Assembly: GCA_027886185.1 (NCBI GenBank) | Contig: WOAB01000056.1 | Span: 1,364,001 to 1,428,000, forward strand | Reading direction: 5' to 3' | Origin: Rheum nobile | Taxonomy: Eukaryota > Streptophyta > Magnoliopsida > Caryophyllales > Polygonaceae | DNA length: 64,000 nucleotides | Shown: positions 1 through 10,037 of the stretch, piece after piece | How the letters are laid out: every line of letters begins with the position of its first letter | Position numbering within the stretch: position 1 is the stretch's first letter | The notes under the pieces: model-generated | Database searches by the model: none | What the model saw: only the letters and a program-made list of their open reading frames with translations | Told to the model about the DNA's origin: nothing | Position numbers and translations under genes: made by a program

Positions 1-359
1 CATTGTGGTTTTTAGGTAATGATCCCAATGTGATTGATGCGCCGGGGGGACACTTTTTGGATGATGGTGACCAACCTCGACATGATGTGCCTTAGGATGA
101 GAATCTCAAGTTGTTTGAATTTGTTGGAGTTTATTTGGTTGTCTAGGAACCTTTCATTGGTTCTAGGAATAGTAAACATATTATTATAATTTCAGTCTTC
201 ATCATCATTTCTTTATTTATACTTTGGTTATTGCATACATGTTGGTTCTTCATTGGCATTATTTAATAAACAACAAGTTATATAATTTTTATTATTTCTC
301 GTCGTACCTTTGTTGGAAGGCCAATCTAGTGATTTTGTTATCAGGCTAGGTCTAGTGGA
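1..359. other. AT-rich flank, no gene
   Basis: I see no coding region, RNA gene or bounded repeat here. The right edge (about 345-359) leads directly into the hAT element and its target duplication. Confidence 0.5.
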
Positions 360-367
360 CCCAGATG

Positions 368-792
368 TAGGGTTGAGCAATTTCCGAGCCAGACCAGAAA
401 TGTGGACCGGACCGAAAATTTAGGATTTTCGGGTCGGATTCGGTCCGGGCTAAATACCGGTCCGGGTCCGGTCTGACCCGGTTTATTAAAAAACCCTAAA
501 TTTTTATGTGGTACACCTCTCCTTTCCACCAAAACTTTATGCAAGTTTTAAGTTTTATGTTATTAACAGATTGTATGCAAACTATGGCACAATGCCATGC
601 CATTGCAAGTGCCATGTTTTATCGTCTATGCAAAATTATATTTAGATTTGAGGGTTTTTTTTTCATATTCCTCTAGTGCAAGGATATAAACCGGTCCAAA
701 TCCGGTCTAAATCGGACCAGACCGGTCCGATCCATCATTTTTCAAGTTTCGGGTTTCGATCCGGTCTGGGTTTAGACCGATGCTCAACCCTA
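368..792. mobile_element. Non-autonomous hAT MITE
   Basis: A 425-bp element bounded by 12-bp perfect terminal inverted repeats, TAGGGTTGAGCA at the left and TGCTCAACCCTA at the right. It is flanked by an exact 8-bp target-site duplication, CCCAGATG at 360-367 and 793-800, which is the hAT superfamily length. The interior carries GC-rich CCGGTCCGGG-type runs near both ends around an AT-rich core, and no transposase. The perfect duplication suggests a relatively recent insertion. ORFs across it are shadows. Confidence 0.93.
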
Positions 793-840
793 CCCAGATG
801 TGGTCCACTACCATGTAACGTCCCGGGTTCCTGGACGGAG

Positions 841-1128
841 TACCCTAGGTTATGTAGCGTTTTCAAAACACAAATTATGGAAACCTAAGGAGTTTCATAC
901 CTTATAATGTATGTAATCCCCCCAAGCGTCCATACCCTGAGATTTTTTGTTTTGGAAACCCTAGGGACTCTAAACTCCAAAACCTACATACCCTAAGTTA
1001 TGTTGTTTTTTCAATCCCCATGGTATAAAATCCCCATAATTTCCATACCCTATACTGTATGTAAATCCTCAAGTGACCATACTCTAGGGTTTTTTGTTTT
1101 GAAAACCCTAGGGACATTAAACCTCAAA
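841..1128. repeat. Two-copy tandem repeat, about 147 bp unit
   Basis: Two diverged tandem units start at 841 (TACCCTAGGTTATGT) and 989 (TACCCTAAGTTATGT). Each ends in an AAACCCTAGGGAC-like stretch, near 955-968 and 1102-1115. The unit carries CCCTAG/CCCTAA words but is not a telomere array. No coding potential is apparent. Confidence 0.65.
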
Positions 1129-1699
1129 CCTAATTTTACTCTTCATTCCATCTCTCTAAAATTATACCAAACACAAAACCTTAGAAATCACTCAACCCTG
1201 TTCTTCATACCCAACCCGATTCCTATTGTGATACCAAATGAGCCCTTAACGCCTTTGATTTTTGAAGTGAAGCACTAGGCTGGATCTGGTGGTGGGCGGC
1301 GACGGTAGATGAAGAAGCGGTGCAGCGGCGGTGGACGGAGAAGTTGGCGAGAAAGAGAGGCATAGTGTTTGTAGTTCCGGGAGGACGAATTAGTGGACAA
1401 ACAATGGGTATTTATGGAGGCGAAGTAGAGGGAGGGAGAGGCTTAAGCATCAATGGCAGATGAATTGTATAAAAAAAGTACAACATATACATTTAAAGTG
1501 CACTTAAATATTTTAAAGTTTATGTTATTTTTATAATGTATAATATAAATTGTATAAAAAATATTAAATCTAATCCCGTACTTGGCACAATTGGTTTTTG
1601 GGTCTAAAGTTGTCTTACGAGTAGAGACTAATTGACAATTTTAATTTATAATAAAAGCAATTTTATTATAATTTTTGTACACGTTTTTATCATAATTTT
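1129..1699. other. Gene-free stretch with a short GC-richer island
   Basis: About 1280-1440 is GC-richer, with GGCGG/GGAGG-type words that look like transposon leader or untranslated DNA rather than a sustained ORF. The rest is AT-rich. I could not assign a gene. Confidence 0.35.
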
Positions 1700-2590
1700 T
1701 TTAAAGTTGAACATTTACCTTTTAAAGTTGAATAATTGTATCTTAAAGTTGAACAATTTCATTTTTATCATTAGACAAATGTTTTCACTATGTACATAAA
1801 GTTGAACAATTGCATCCTAATGTTGAACAATTTCATTTTTTTATAAGGGGTCGTCAATTTTTCCGGTTTAACTATTCTTGTTTTCCTACACGTTTTCATC
1901 ATATTTTTTTCTTAAAGTTGAACAATTATGATTACTATGTTTATAAAGTTAAACAATTGTATCTAAAAGTTGAACAATTCTATTTTTTTAACTGGACAAT
2001 AATTTTCTCTATGTAATAAAGTTGAACAAATGTATCTTAATGTTGCCAATTTCAATTCTACAGGTTGAACAATTGTATTTACTATCTACATAAAGTTGAA
2101 TAAATGTCATATACGTTTGAACACTTGTTAAATATAGTTGAACAATTGCTAAAGTTTGAACATTCTTTGTATATATTTGTACAACTTTTGTGTTAGATGT
2201 TTCAACATTTTTCGCTAATGTTTGAACAATTTTTGAGTTGTATTAATTAAGTTGGAATTATCTTATGAACAAAAGTTGCAAGTTTATTGTACAATTGTCT
2301 AAACTTTAATGAATTATTGTTCAACTTTATGTTTTCAACAATTTGAATAATTTGCATTACTTTGAACAATCTACATTTATGTTTAAACAAATTGAGTAGT
2401 GTTATATTTTGAACATTTTGAATTGTATTAAGTTTAAATTACGTTATGAACAAAAGTTTAAGTTTATTGGACAGATTTTCAAATTTTAAGGATTATTGTT
2501 TAACTTTCTGTTTACTGAAGTTTGAACAAATCAACTTGTTCAAAAATGTTGCATATTGTTCAACGTTTAAAACGTGTTTTCGTTGAATAA
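1700..2590. repeat. Dense array of (A)GTTGAACAATT boxes
   Basis: By eye, at least 15 copies of TTGAAC, mostly within AAAGTTGAACAATT, occur in direct orientation (about 1705-2530). A few inverted GTTCAA copies cluster toward the right end (about 2310-2570). Spacing is irregular, about 20-60 bp, so this is not a simple tandem satellite. Boxes in both orientations near element ends are typical of transposase-binding subterminal repeats in plant DNA transposons. I could not find confident terminal inverted repeats or a target duplication, so element type is open. Confidence 0.6.
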
Positions 2591-3042
2591 AAAAAATAGT
2601 ATAAAAAAAATGTTTGGAGGGAGAGAGAAAGTGGTTTGGAAAAAAAAAAATCAGGTGTCAAACCATGACTATAAATGATGGTTGGGTGTGAAAAAGTGTA
2701 TGTGTATTAGGATGTATCTTCCATCATAACCTTCTTTTATCCTAAAATACATGAGTTACATTGCTCTTTACATTTTACCATAAAATTCCGTTTCACCGAA
2801 AGGTGACTTGTGTATATATGTCATCATGACAAAAAATCGTTAGTGTCCTTGCACATATTTATAAAACATACCAAAACAAAGCTATTCACAAGAAGAAAAA
2901 ATCTAAGTTTTCTTTTACTTAAATAACTAAAATATTTTAAAAAGCTTAAAATACACTTACGACAATGAAAATTGTCATGCCCAAAAGTCTATCCAAGCAG
3001 TAGATGAAACACTAATGCCAAAAAATATATGTAGTAAAATGT
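2591..3042. other. Gene-free 3' flank of the NLR gene
   Basis: AT-rich DNA directly downstream of the minus-strand NLR stop codon at 3043-3045. It would hold the 3' UTR and polyadenylation region. No ORF of note is present and I did not fix a poly(A) signal. Confidence 0.4.
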
Positions 3043-6000
3043 CTAAGGTCTCCATGGAAGTCGATTCTTCTGGTTTTCCTTAGGGTCGTTCATGGACTTG
3101 GTTGTTTTCACAGTGGAAGTTTTCCCTTGAGGCTTAGACGATAAGACCCTCTTTCTGCTCGAAGCTATAGAAGGAGAATTTTCCTGCTCTGACAATCCAT
3201 CCTAAACAATTGGAGGATGATATATGGATGGTTACAAGAGAAAGTTAGGTTGTCAGCTTGCAAAAGATAGTAAACTTTCAGTGGAAAAGTTAACATCATA
3301 TGTCGTAACTATTAATAGTACAAATAACTGGCCATTTAAGAAGCACTTGAAGCATATATACCTGGACTATTTGGCTTTCATTATAATTTTGTAGTGTAAA
3401 AGGATATTGTTCATCTTCCTGCAAATCATAGCAAGGAGCCCACTTCAAATGAGTACAACAACCCGACCAGAATATCCCATACAAGCAGGGTTTGGAGGGT
3501 CAAGACCCGGAAAAATTATAGACAAAAAGATACTCCCTCCATCCCTTATTATAGTTCCTGTTTCTTTTTGCACATTTGTCGATGCGTATTTTATATCGTT
3601 AATATCTCTAATTACATGTTAATAAAAATTATACATTTTTTGATATTGTCAAAGTACTCATTGAGACGAATCAAATAAGACCCCACATGACTATGTTTTT
3701 TCTTATATATTGGAAGAAATCTTAAAGATTCTCTTTAACTGTAAATAGTATTAAAAACAGAATCAGGAACTATAATAAGGCCCACAACAAACACATATGG
3801 TAGGGCAAGAATAACAACAAAAAACAGAGATTCTAAGAATCCCTAAATCTAAGCCCCTAGCTTCTACCACCACCAACCCAAAAACTCTCAACCCAAAACC
3901 CTAAAAGTGACCCATAAAACTAAACAACCTAATCTACACACCTAATACTCGAATATTATCCCTCTACATTGCCCTATCTTGGGCCACGTCTTATCTAATT
4001 AGTTCCTCGTAATTCTTTCTGGGTCAACTAGGGCGTTAAGTTGTCTCCTTTGCACGTGCCACGGACTATCGTAGTCTCGATTCACGCAACATATCCCTAT
4101 TATTGGCTTCTCTAGTGACCAAGCTATCAATGGACAAACACCACTAGCTACACTGATAGCCAACCGCTCTACCATTGAGCTTTAAAATATTGTTGTCATT
4201 TATGGTGTCATAGTTGACGTGGCAAAGATTTTCATACTCATAGTGTTGATATGCCTTGAATCTGATCACAAGTTGCTTGCGGTAGCACGGGGTTCCGACG
4301 GTATAGGATAATTTTTATTTGGACTTCAGTTTGGGCTTATATTTTCTATTTGGGCTTAGACTTGTAGTCAAGTCACTTTAGGGTTGATTTAGGGTGATAT
4401 ATATACTCTATTTTTCATGATCTCTCCATGTAATCTGAAATCTGAAATCTGAAATCTGAATTGTCTATTTCCTAATAAAATCGATTTTCCTTCTACCCGT
4501 GAACGTAGAGTGTTTTGTTGTTCTCGTTTTCTGTTTGTTTTCCGGCACCGGTAATAACACATATTTGCAGTAATACATGAAAAAATGTAATAGAGAATCC
4601 ACAATTTACCGAAAGATTTTCCTGTTTGGAGTGTTATACCTGTGAGACGGTGCTTTCCTTCACCGGCTTAGTTAATGTAGGAGCCTGCTGTTCATTCAAC
4701 GACACTTCATCCTGATAAATTAGCACGCACAAGATGGTTACAGTTTACAAATAATTACGAGAGCACCCAAAAAAAAAAAAAACTGATACCTTATCATTCT
4801 GCAGAGGTTGAGGTTGAGTGGACGATTTGGTTCGGATTCTGGTGGCATCAATTTCAACATATGGAATATCTTTGATCATTGGCCAAAATTTCCCCCCAGC
4901 TTGGCATCTTTGTGTTACCAAATCACTGTGCATGATAACGAATTCTCCATCTTCACTATTTAGTGATGAAGGTAGCTTAGGCAATGATTGTAGACTTGGA
5001 CAATTGTTGATTTCTAAGTTCATCAAGTTACCCAGGTGCTCAAATGAAGGCAATCTGACCAACATTGGGCAATCAACGGCTTTAAGAGCCCGGAGGCAGG
5101 GCATATCCCCTGCTTCCAACCCAACCCAATCAACAACAGCTTCCATGTCACGAAATTCCAGTAGCTCTAGACATGGAAATCCCCCTTTACCTTCCCCAAG
5201 AAATCGACTGTCCAAACTTCTTACACTGTGAACGGAACGAACCACAAGATTCTTCAGAAGTGGAAGCTGTCCTAGGGAAGGTAGAGCTTGGCAGTTATGG
5301 CAGTTGTCCAAGTAGATGCTGACAAGTAGGCATGATGGAGAAATTAGCCATGTTGGGAATTGCTTCCCGCCATAGTTTCTCAATGTGAGCTCCTTCAAGT
5401 GATCGTGAGGTTGAAGGCCTTCTAGAACGTCGCTTGCGTTTGTCACTCTATTATCCCACTCTAGTACTAATTTGCTCAGCCAGAGCTTCTCACTTATCAT
5501 GGCTTCTTGAGCCTCTTCCTTATCCTTGATGTTTTCTAGCCCGGAGACTCGGATTTGTCTAAGTTGTTCCATGTTCTTGAGTTCCAAGGCGTTGTACCCT
5601 TTGTTCTTTCCCACAAGAAAAGAGTCTAGGACCTCAAGCTTGGTCAGCAACCCTATGTTGGATGGCTTATCACGCAACGTTCTCATGTCCACGTGGAGAT
5701 GTGTGAGGCTAATCAACTGGTTCAGATCCTTGGGGAGTTGGAGAAGTTTGGAGCAGCCTTTGAGTTTGAGAGTTTGTAAGGCACGGAGAAAGCGGATTGG
5801 TTCAGGCAGCTTCTTGACTTCAGTGTAAGAGAGATCTAAGTACCTAAGGTGTTTTGATGGAGACACAGGCTTTGGGAGTTTGCTGATATTGGTATGGCTC
5901 AGATCCAACAATCTGAGCCTATGTAGTTTTTGGAAGTAACTATAAGAAACATGGCGTGTTTTCGGCACCTTTTGATGCAACAAGAGGAATGTTCTTAAGC

Positions 6001-8287
6001 CTTTACATTGCTCTATTTCCTTCAGTAAAGGCCCTTCTCCAGTGCTGTGAGTAGCTAAAGACAAGTGACGGATGTTCTTGCAGGAGGAAAGTAAGTTGTT
6101 TGTACCTTCTTCTACCTTGCAAAATGCCTTTGAAGCAATGTGGTGCGCAAACTCGTGGTTGAATTCGTGCATTCTATAATACACTCTTTCCTTGTTGTTG
6201 GATTCTAAGGGTTGAAGTATGGATCTTGACAACAAATCATCAAAACATTTGTTCAGGAAATCCTTGGAGGTGGTTGTTTGTTGATGTTGAATGAATCCTT
6301 CCGCCTCCCACAATTGGATCAACTCATCCTTGTCGAATTCGTGGTTTGGAGGAAACAGCGACAGATAGGATAAACACCTTTTAAGATAAGGTGGCAACTT
6401 GGGCTTGTTTAGATTCAGTGAAGGGAAGATTTCCCTGAATTCCTGCAGTTTTGAGAGCTCAGTCATCTTGAATTCTACTATGGTAGCCTTCAGTTGCGCC
6501 GTTTTTTTCTTGGAGAGCTTCAATCCAAGCTTGTTAGCAATGATTGGCATGCCCTTGCACTTGCTTGCAATAACATCGATATCACTAGACCATCTTTGGC
6601 ACTCCGTTGCAGATAGCCTTCCTCTGTGTATGATCACCTATAGAGAAATTGTGTACTTTTCTTATTGAGAGATTCAAATACATAATAATATAAAAGATTA
6701 ATTAATGACTTTAGGACTCGTTTGATATCGATCTCAAAGATATGAATATCGGGTATGGGTATATATATGGATATCAAGATATGGGTATGAGTGATATTAA
6801 GGTATCATATATAAGTATGGATATGAGTTAGAGATGGCACGGTTCCAAAACCGGAACCGAAGATTTCGGTTCTGGCCGGTTCCGGTTCCGATTCCGAAAC
6901 CGAAAAAAAAATATTTTTTTATTATAATTTTTTTTTTATATAAAAAAATAAACATTATTTTTTAAATAAAGATAAAGTGAATATTTCTTTAAACTTGAAA
7001 GATTTATACATTGAATCTTAACTTAAAATTTAACTTATAAAAAGAATTAAAAATAAAATAAAATAGAAAATAAATATATAACTTAAAAACCGGAGATTTA
7101 CCCGGTTTGGAACCGAGTAAATCTCCGATTGTCCAGTTTTAGGTTTTGCCAAACGAAACCGGATATAGGAGATTTATCCTGTTTCGGTTCCGATTTTTTC
7201 GGATTCCAAAACCAGAGGTTCTCTGGTTCGGTGGAACCGCGAGCCATCTCTAGTATGAATGATATTTTTGATATACCGAAATATCAAAATAACATTTTAA
7301 AACCACTCTAGATATACCAAACACATATATGAATATAATTGATATAGATATCATTATTATCATCACCTTCTTGCAGTCCTCTTCTGTCATTGTGTTCAAG
7401 TAATGCGGAGCAGTTTCAGTCACTTCCGCAACCTTTGGATTACGCGTGGTGGTGAGGATTCTCCAATCGCAGCGTGAATTGAGGTAGTTGCACACGAAGA
7501 AGTACCAATCCTCGTCATTCACACTCCACAGATCATCCAGTACGATTAATGATCTGTGGCTGCTGCAGGCGTTGTGCTGTAGGCGTAGCTCTTTGATTGT
7601 GTGCTCCATTTGGAAGTGACAAGACAAGGAAGCGGATAGGACGAGTGGGAAATGGTGTTTGATTGCTTGATCGTTGATGATGGATCGAGCGAGCGCCGTC
7701 TTTCCGAGTCCATCCATGCCGATTATCGACACCCCGCAGGAATCGGAGTTGATCAGCTTCTCAATGATCTTTGTTTTGTCCTTGTCCCTGCTGGTTCCAG
7801 CTGCAAGGGGAGTTTGATCCGACAAGAGGCTTCTGGAAACGAGTGGCGGCGGCGGCGCGGTCCGATCGATTGCGCCTGATGACAGAAGCTTCTCGATGAG
7901 GCTCCCGATCTCGATCAGCTTCTTTTGCAGGTCGGCGATCTGATGAGCCAGCGTGAGGCGTCCAGATTTGAAGATGTAGAGGAGCACTGGATTGTGGTCT
8001 GTTGGGGCGGGCGCGTGTCGGCTTAGGATGAGGTCGTCGACGAGGTCTTCGGTGTCGTAGCAACAGCCCTCGAGGTCTAGCAGCCAGGGGTCCAAGGTGG
8101 GGTTGTGCTGCTGCGAGCGATCCAGTTGGCCAAGCAGGGCCTCTATTTGCAGGTAAGTCGCCTGCAACTCGCGGAGCTTGTGGTCAACTTGCCACACCTC
8201 GAGCGTCTTCTCCTTGAGTACTGAGCCCAACTCTTTGGTCACCAGTTGGAGCATCGGTGACGCTAACTTGTACGCCGCAAGCTCCAT
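3043..8287 (-). CDS. CC-NBARC-LRR (CNL) disease-resistance protein, five-exon model
   Basis: Intracellular immune receptor that would bind ATP/ADP through NB-ARC and trigger effector immunity. Exons, all phase 0 at GT-AG sites: 8287-7367, 6637-4790, 4711-4640, 3418-3362, 3201-3043; 1018 residues. CC domain about 1-90 with an EDVID-like YDTEDLVDDL at 77-86. P-loop GMDGLGKT 190-197; kinase-2 LIVLDDLW 247-254; RNBS-B around 276-287; GMPI (GLPL motif) 336-339; RNBS-D CLSYLSLFP 395-403; winged-helix LIQLWEAEGF 413-422. The MHD motif reads MHE (463-465), an unusual third residue. LRRs run from about 500 to 900. The last three exons give a charged, Ser/Lys-rich tail that CNLs do not normally have. 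Introns 1 and 3 hold transposons. The first two exons are firm. The small 3' exons are inferred from splice sites and open phase, and more could hide in the intron at 3419-4639. Confidence 0.85.
3531..3780. mobile_element. Stowaway-like (Tc1/mariner) MITE remnant
   Basis: The left end reads TACTCCCTCCATCCCTTATT, the familiar plant Stowaway terminus preceded by TA. The same GAACTATAATAAGG sequence recurs inverted near 3765-3778, but the outermost bases of the right end are missing or diverged. It lies inside the third NLR intron. No coding content. Confidence 0.6.
3781..4243. other. Intronic stretch of the NLR gene, no gene seen
   Basis: Part of the long intron between the third and fourth NLR exons. 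Some words look LTR- or tRNA-derived (about 4150-4190), but no complete structure is visible. Confidence 0.35.
4244..4559. mobile_element. Probable solo LTR in an NLR intron
   Basis: A 316-bp segment starts TGTTGATATGCC and ends GGTAATAACA, giving the TG...CA form of an LTR. The flanking pentamers CATAG (4239-4243) and CATAT (4560-4564) match at 4 of 5 bases, an eroded target duplication. The interior has a CT-rich, transcript-end-like stretch before the end. Size and form suit a copia-type LTR, but no internal region is present to prove the family. Confidence 0.5.
4433..4460. repeat. Heptamer microsatellite (ATCTGAA)x4
   Basis: Four perfect tandem copies of ATCTGAA inside the candidate solo LTR. 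Confidence 0.95.
6711..7326. mobile_element. MITE in NLR intron 1, split by a nested hAT element
   Basis: The left end TTTAGGACTCGTTTGATATC and the right end GATATACCAAACACATAT are inverted relatives of the ends of the small MITE at 43294-43380 (GGCCCGTTTGGTAT / ATACCAAACAAGCCC). Removing the nested 424-bp element leaves roughly 190 bp of GATATC/GGTATG-rich DNA. Boundaries are approximate. It lies wholly within the first NLR intron, with both splice sites outside it. Confidence 0.5.
6829..7252. mobile_element. Non-autonomous hAT element nested in the intronic MITE
   Basis: Terminal inverted repeats TAGAGATGGC and GCCATCTCTA, with subterminal CGGTTCC/GGAACCG words on both sides. The flanking octamers ATATGAGT (6821-6828) and GTATGAAT (7253-7260) agree at 6 of 8 positions, an eroded hAT target duplication. 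The AT-rich core has no transposase. Confidence 0.8.
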
Positions 8288-10037
8288 CGATCCTGGCTGG
8301 TCGAATTTTGTATGCTCACAAATGATGCAGTATGCAAATTAAATGTCAACTACTTGAAACTTGAAAGTAGTGTTGTTTTATTTGTGAGGGGAAAGAAAAG
8401 AAAAATATTATTTTCTCTAAACAACTGCTACGTAGGCAGGCACGAAGTTACCAATTGACAGGTACATATCATCGAACACGACTTCCGAGCGGATTCAGTT
8501 AAGGATTATGGCCTCAATAACGGGTCTGAACCCAGACCCGTGCATTTAAATGGGTTGAAAAAATGGATTTCGAAGTATCTGTCGGGTAGATCGAGAGGCG
8601 CTGGTCACAACGGACAATAAGAACAAGGAATCAAACATGAAAATTACAACAAAGCAAAAATAGAGTTAAAGCAACTTAAAGCGAGTGGTGGGCAAGCACA
8701 ATTAGACGAAAGCGCCACCGGAAGACGAGTCAGACAGGAAAACTCTTGCGAAAATGCTGAACGGACTACCATGATGTTGCCCTTTCTCCAAACTAATTAT
8801 TTAACACCAATAATAAGAAAATGGTAAGTAATCTTAGGTTATGTTTTTTATTATATTTTTTATATATTTAAAATAATATGCGGGCCACCGGCCCGCTTAC
8901 CTGTCGGGTCGGGCCAAACGGCCCGTTAGGACTTTAATCATTATCCGAACCCGTATTATTAGGCGGACGAGCGAGCCTAACCGGGCGAGCCAACCCGTGT
9001 TTGCTCTGATCTATTGACAGGTCTTAAAATGTTAAAATCAATTGTTTAACGGTTTTTCTAGTATATTTTTACTACTGTAGTACATACTTAAAAAAAACAT
9101 CATATTTAAAGTAAAAACATTAAAGTGATAACTAAAAAATATTGTAGTCAAACAAAAAAAATTGTTTGTGTGCCCAACCATTGTTTAATATTTGTATAAT
9201 TGAAGACTTGATCTCGTTCAGAGATATCCGGCAATTGAATAATAATTAGCGCACTAGTGCAAGGCTGTACTATGAAAGAGAGAGGTCCAAGTCTATAGTG
9301 CAAGGCGACGAAGTGTGTATGTGATTACAATTTACAAGTCTAGTGAAGTTATTATATTTTTATGGAAAAAGGATTAGACTGATTTTAATTTTTTGCTTAT
9401 GAGAATGTAAAATTTTGAATTAGATTTTAAATCAGGCATGGAGAGGGATAAGTTGAGTTTAACAATTTTATCAGCAATTTAATTCATCTTTCAAAATATA
9501 TGTCTATATGGACTTTCTAAAAAAAATAAAAGTCGATAAAAATATCAGCAACAACAATTTCAATTTTCTAAGAACAAGTCTAGGTGCCTTTAATAGAGTT
9601 AATAAAGCATAAGTTATTCCCTTCAATTTCAATTTTAGGTAGGTTTAGGCGTTTAGAAGCAAGTAAACTCTATTTTAAGGCCATGTTTATGTCATTAAGT
9701 TTGTGTTATTGCCATATTGATTGTTTTATGACCGTCATAATATATGACTCGATATGGAAAAAAAATATATACTAAAACATAATCACATATAACAATGTTT
9801 ATATTGAAAAAAGAATTAAAAAAAATCTTAGACATACTTAACAAAATCACATTGTAATAATTTGTATACTAAAACGAAAATCAGGATCATCTAAAGATGT
9901 TCAATATAAAATTAATAAAGTAAAATAAAAACATATGACGTAACGTGAAGTTTACATATGATGATAGATGATGTGACGCAATATAAAGATGTCATGTGGC
10001 CTTAAGAATGTTCTAGTTTGGTACTATATATAGAAGA
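8288..10037. other. Gene-free region upstream of the NLR gene
   Basis: Contains the NLR promoter side (8288 onward on the minus strand), but I cannot point to a convincing TATA box. About 8880-9025 carries GGCCCG/CGGGCC-rich sequence and ends near TTGACAGGTCT, resembling one end of the hAT family seen at 53436 and 62889, probably an eroded piece. The remainder is AT-rich. Confidence 0.35.

Noticed and set aside
4150..4190. tRNA-like sequence on the minus strand (AGCTCAATGGTAGAGCGGTTGG)
   Set aside because: Resembles a tRNA D-arm and box A, but no box B, anticodon arm or acceptor stem follows at proper spacing.
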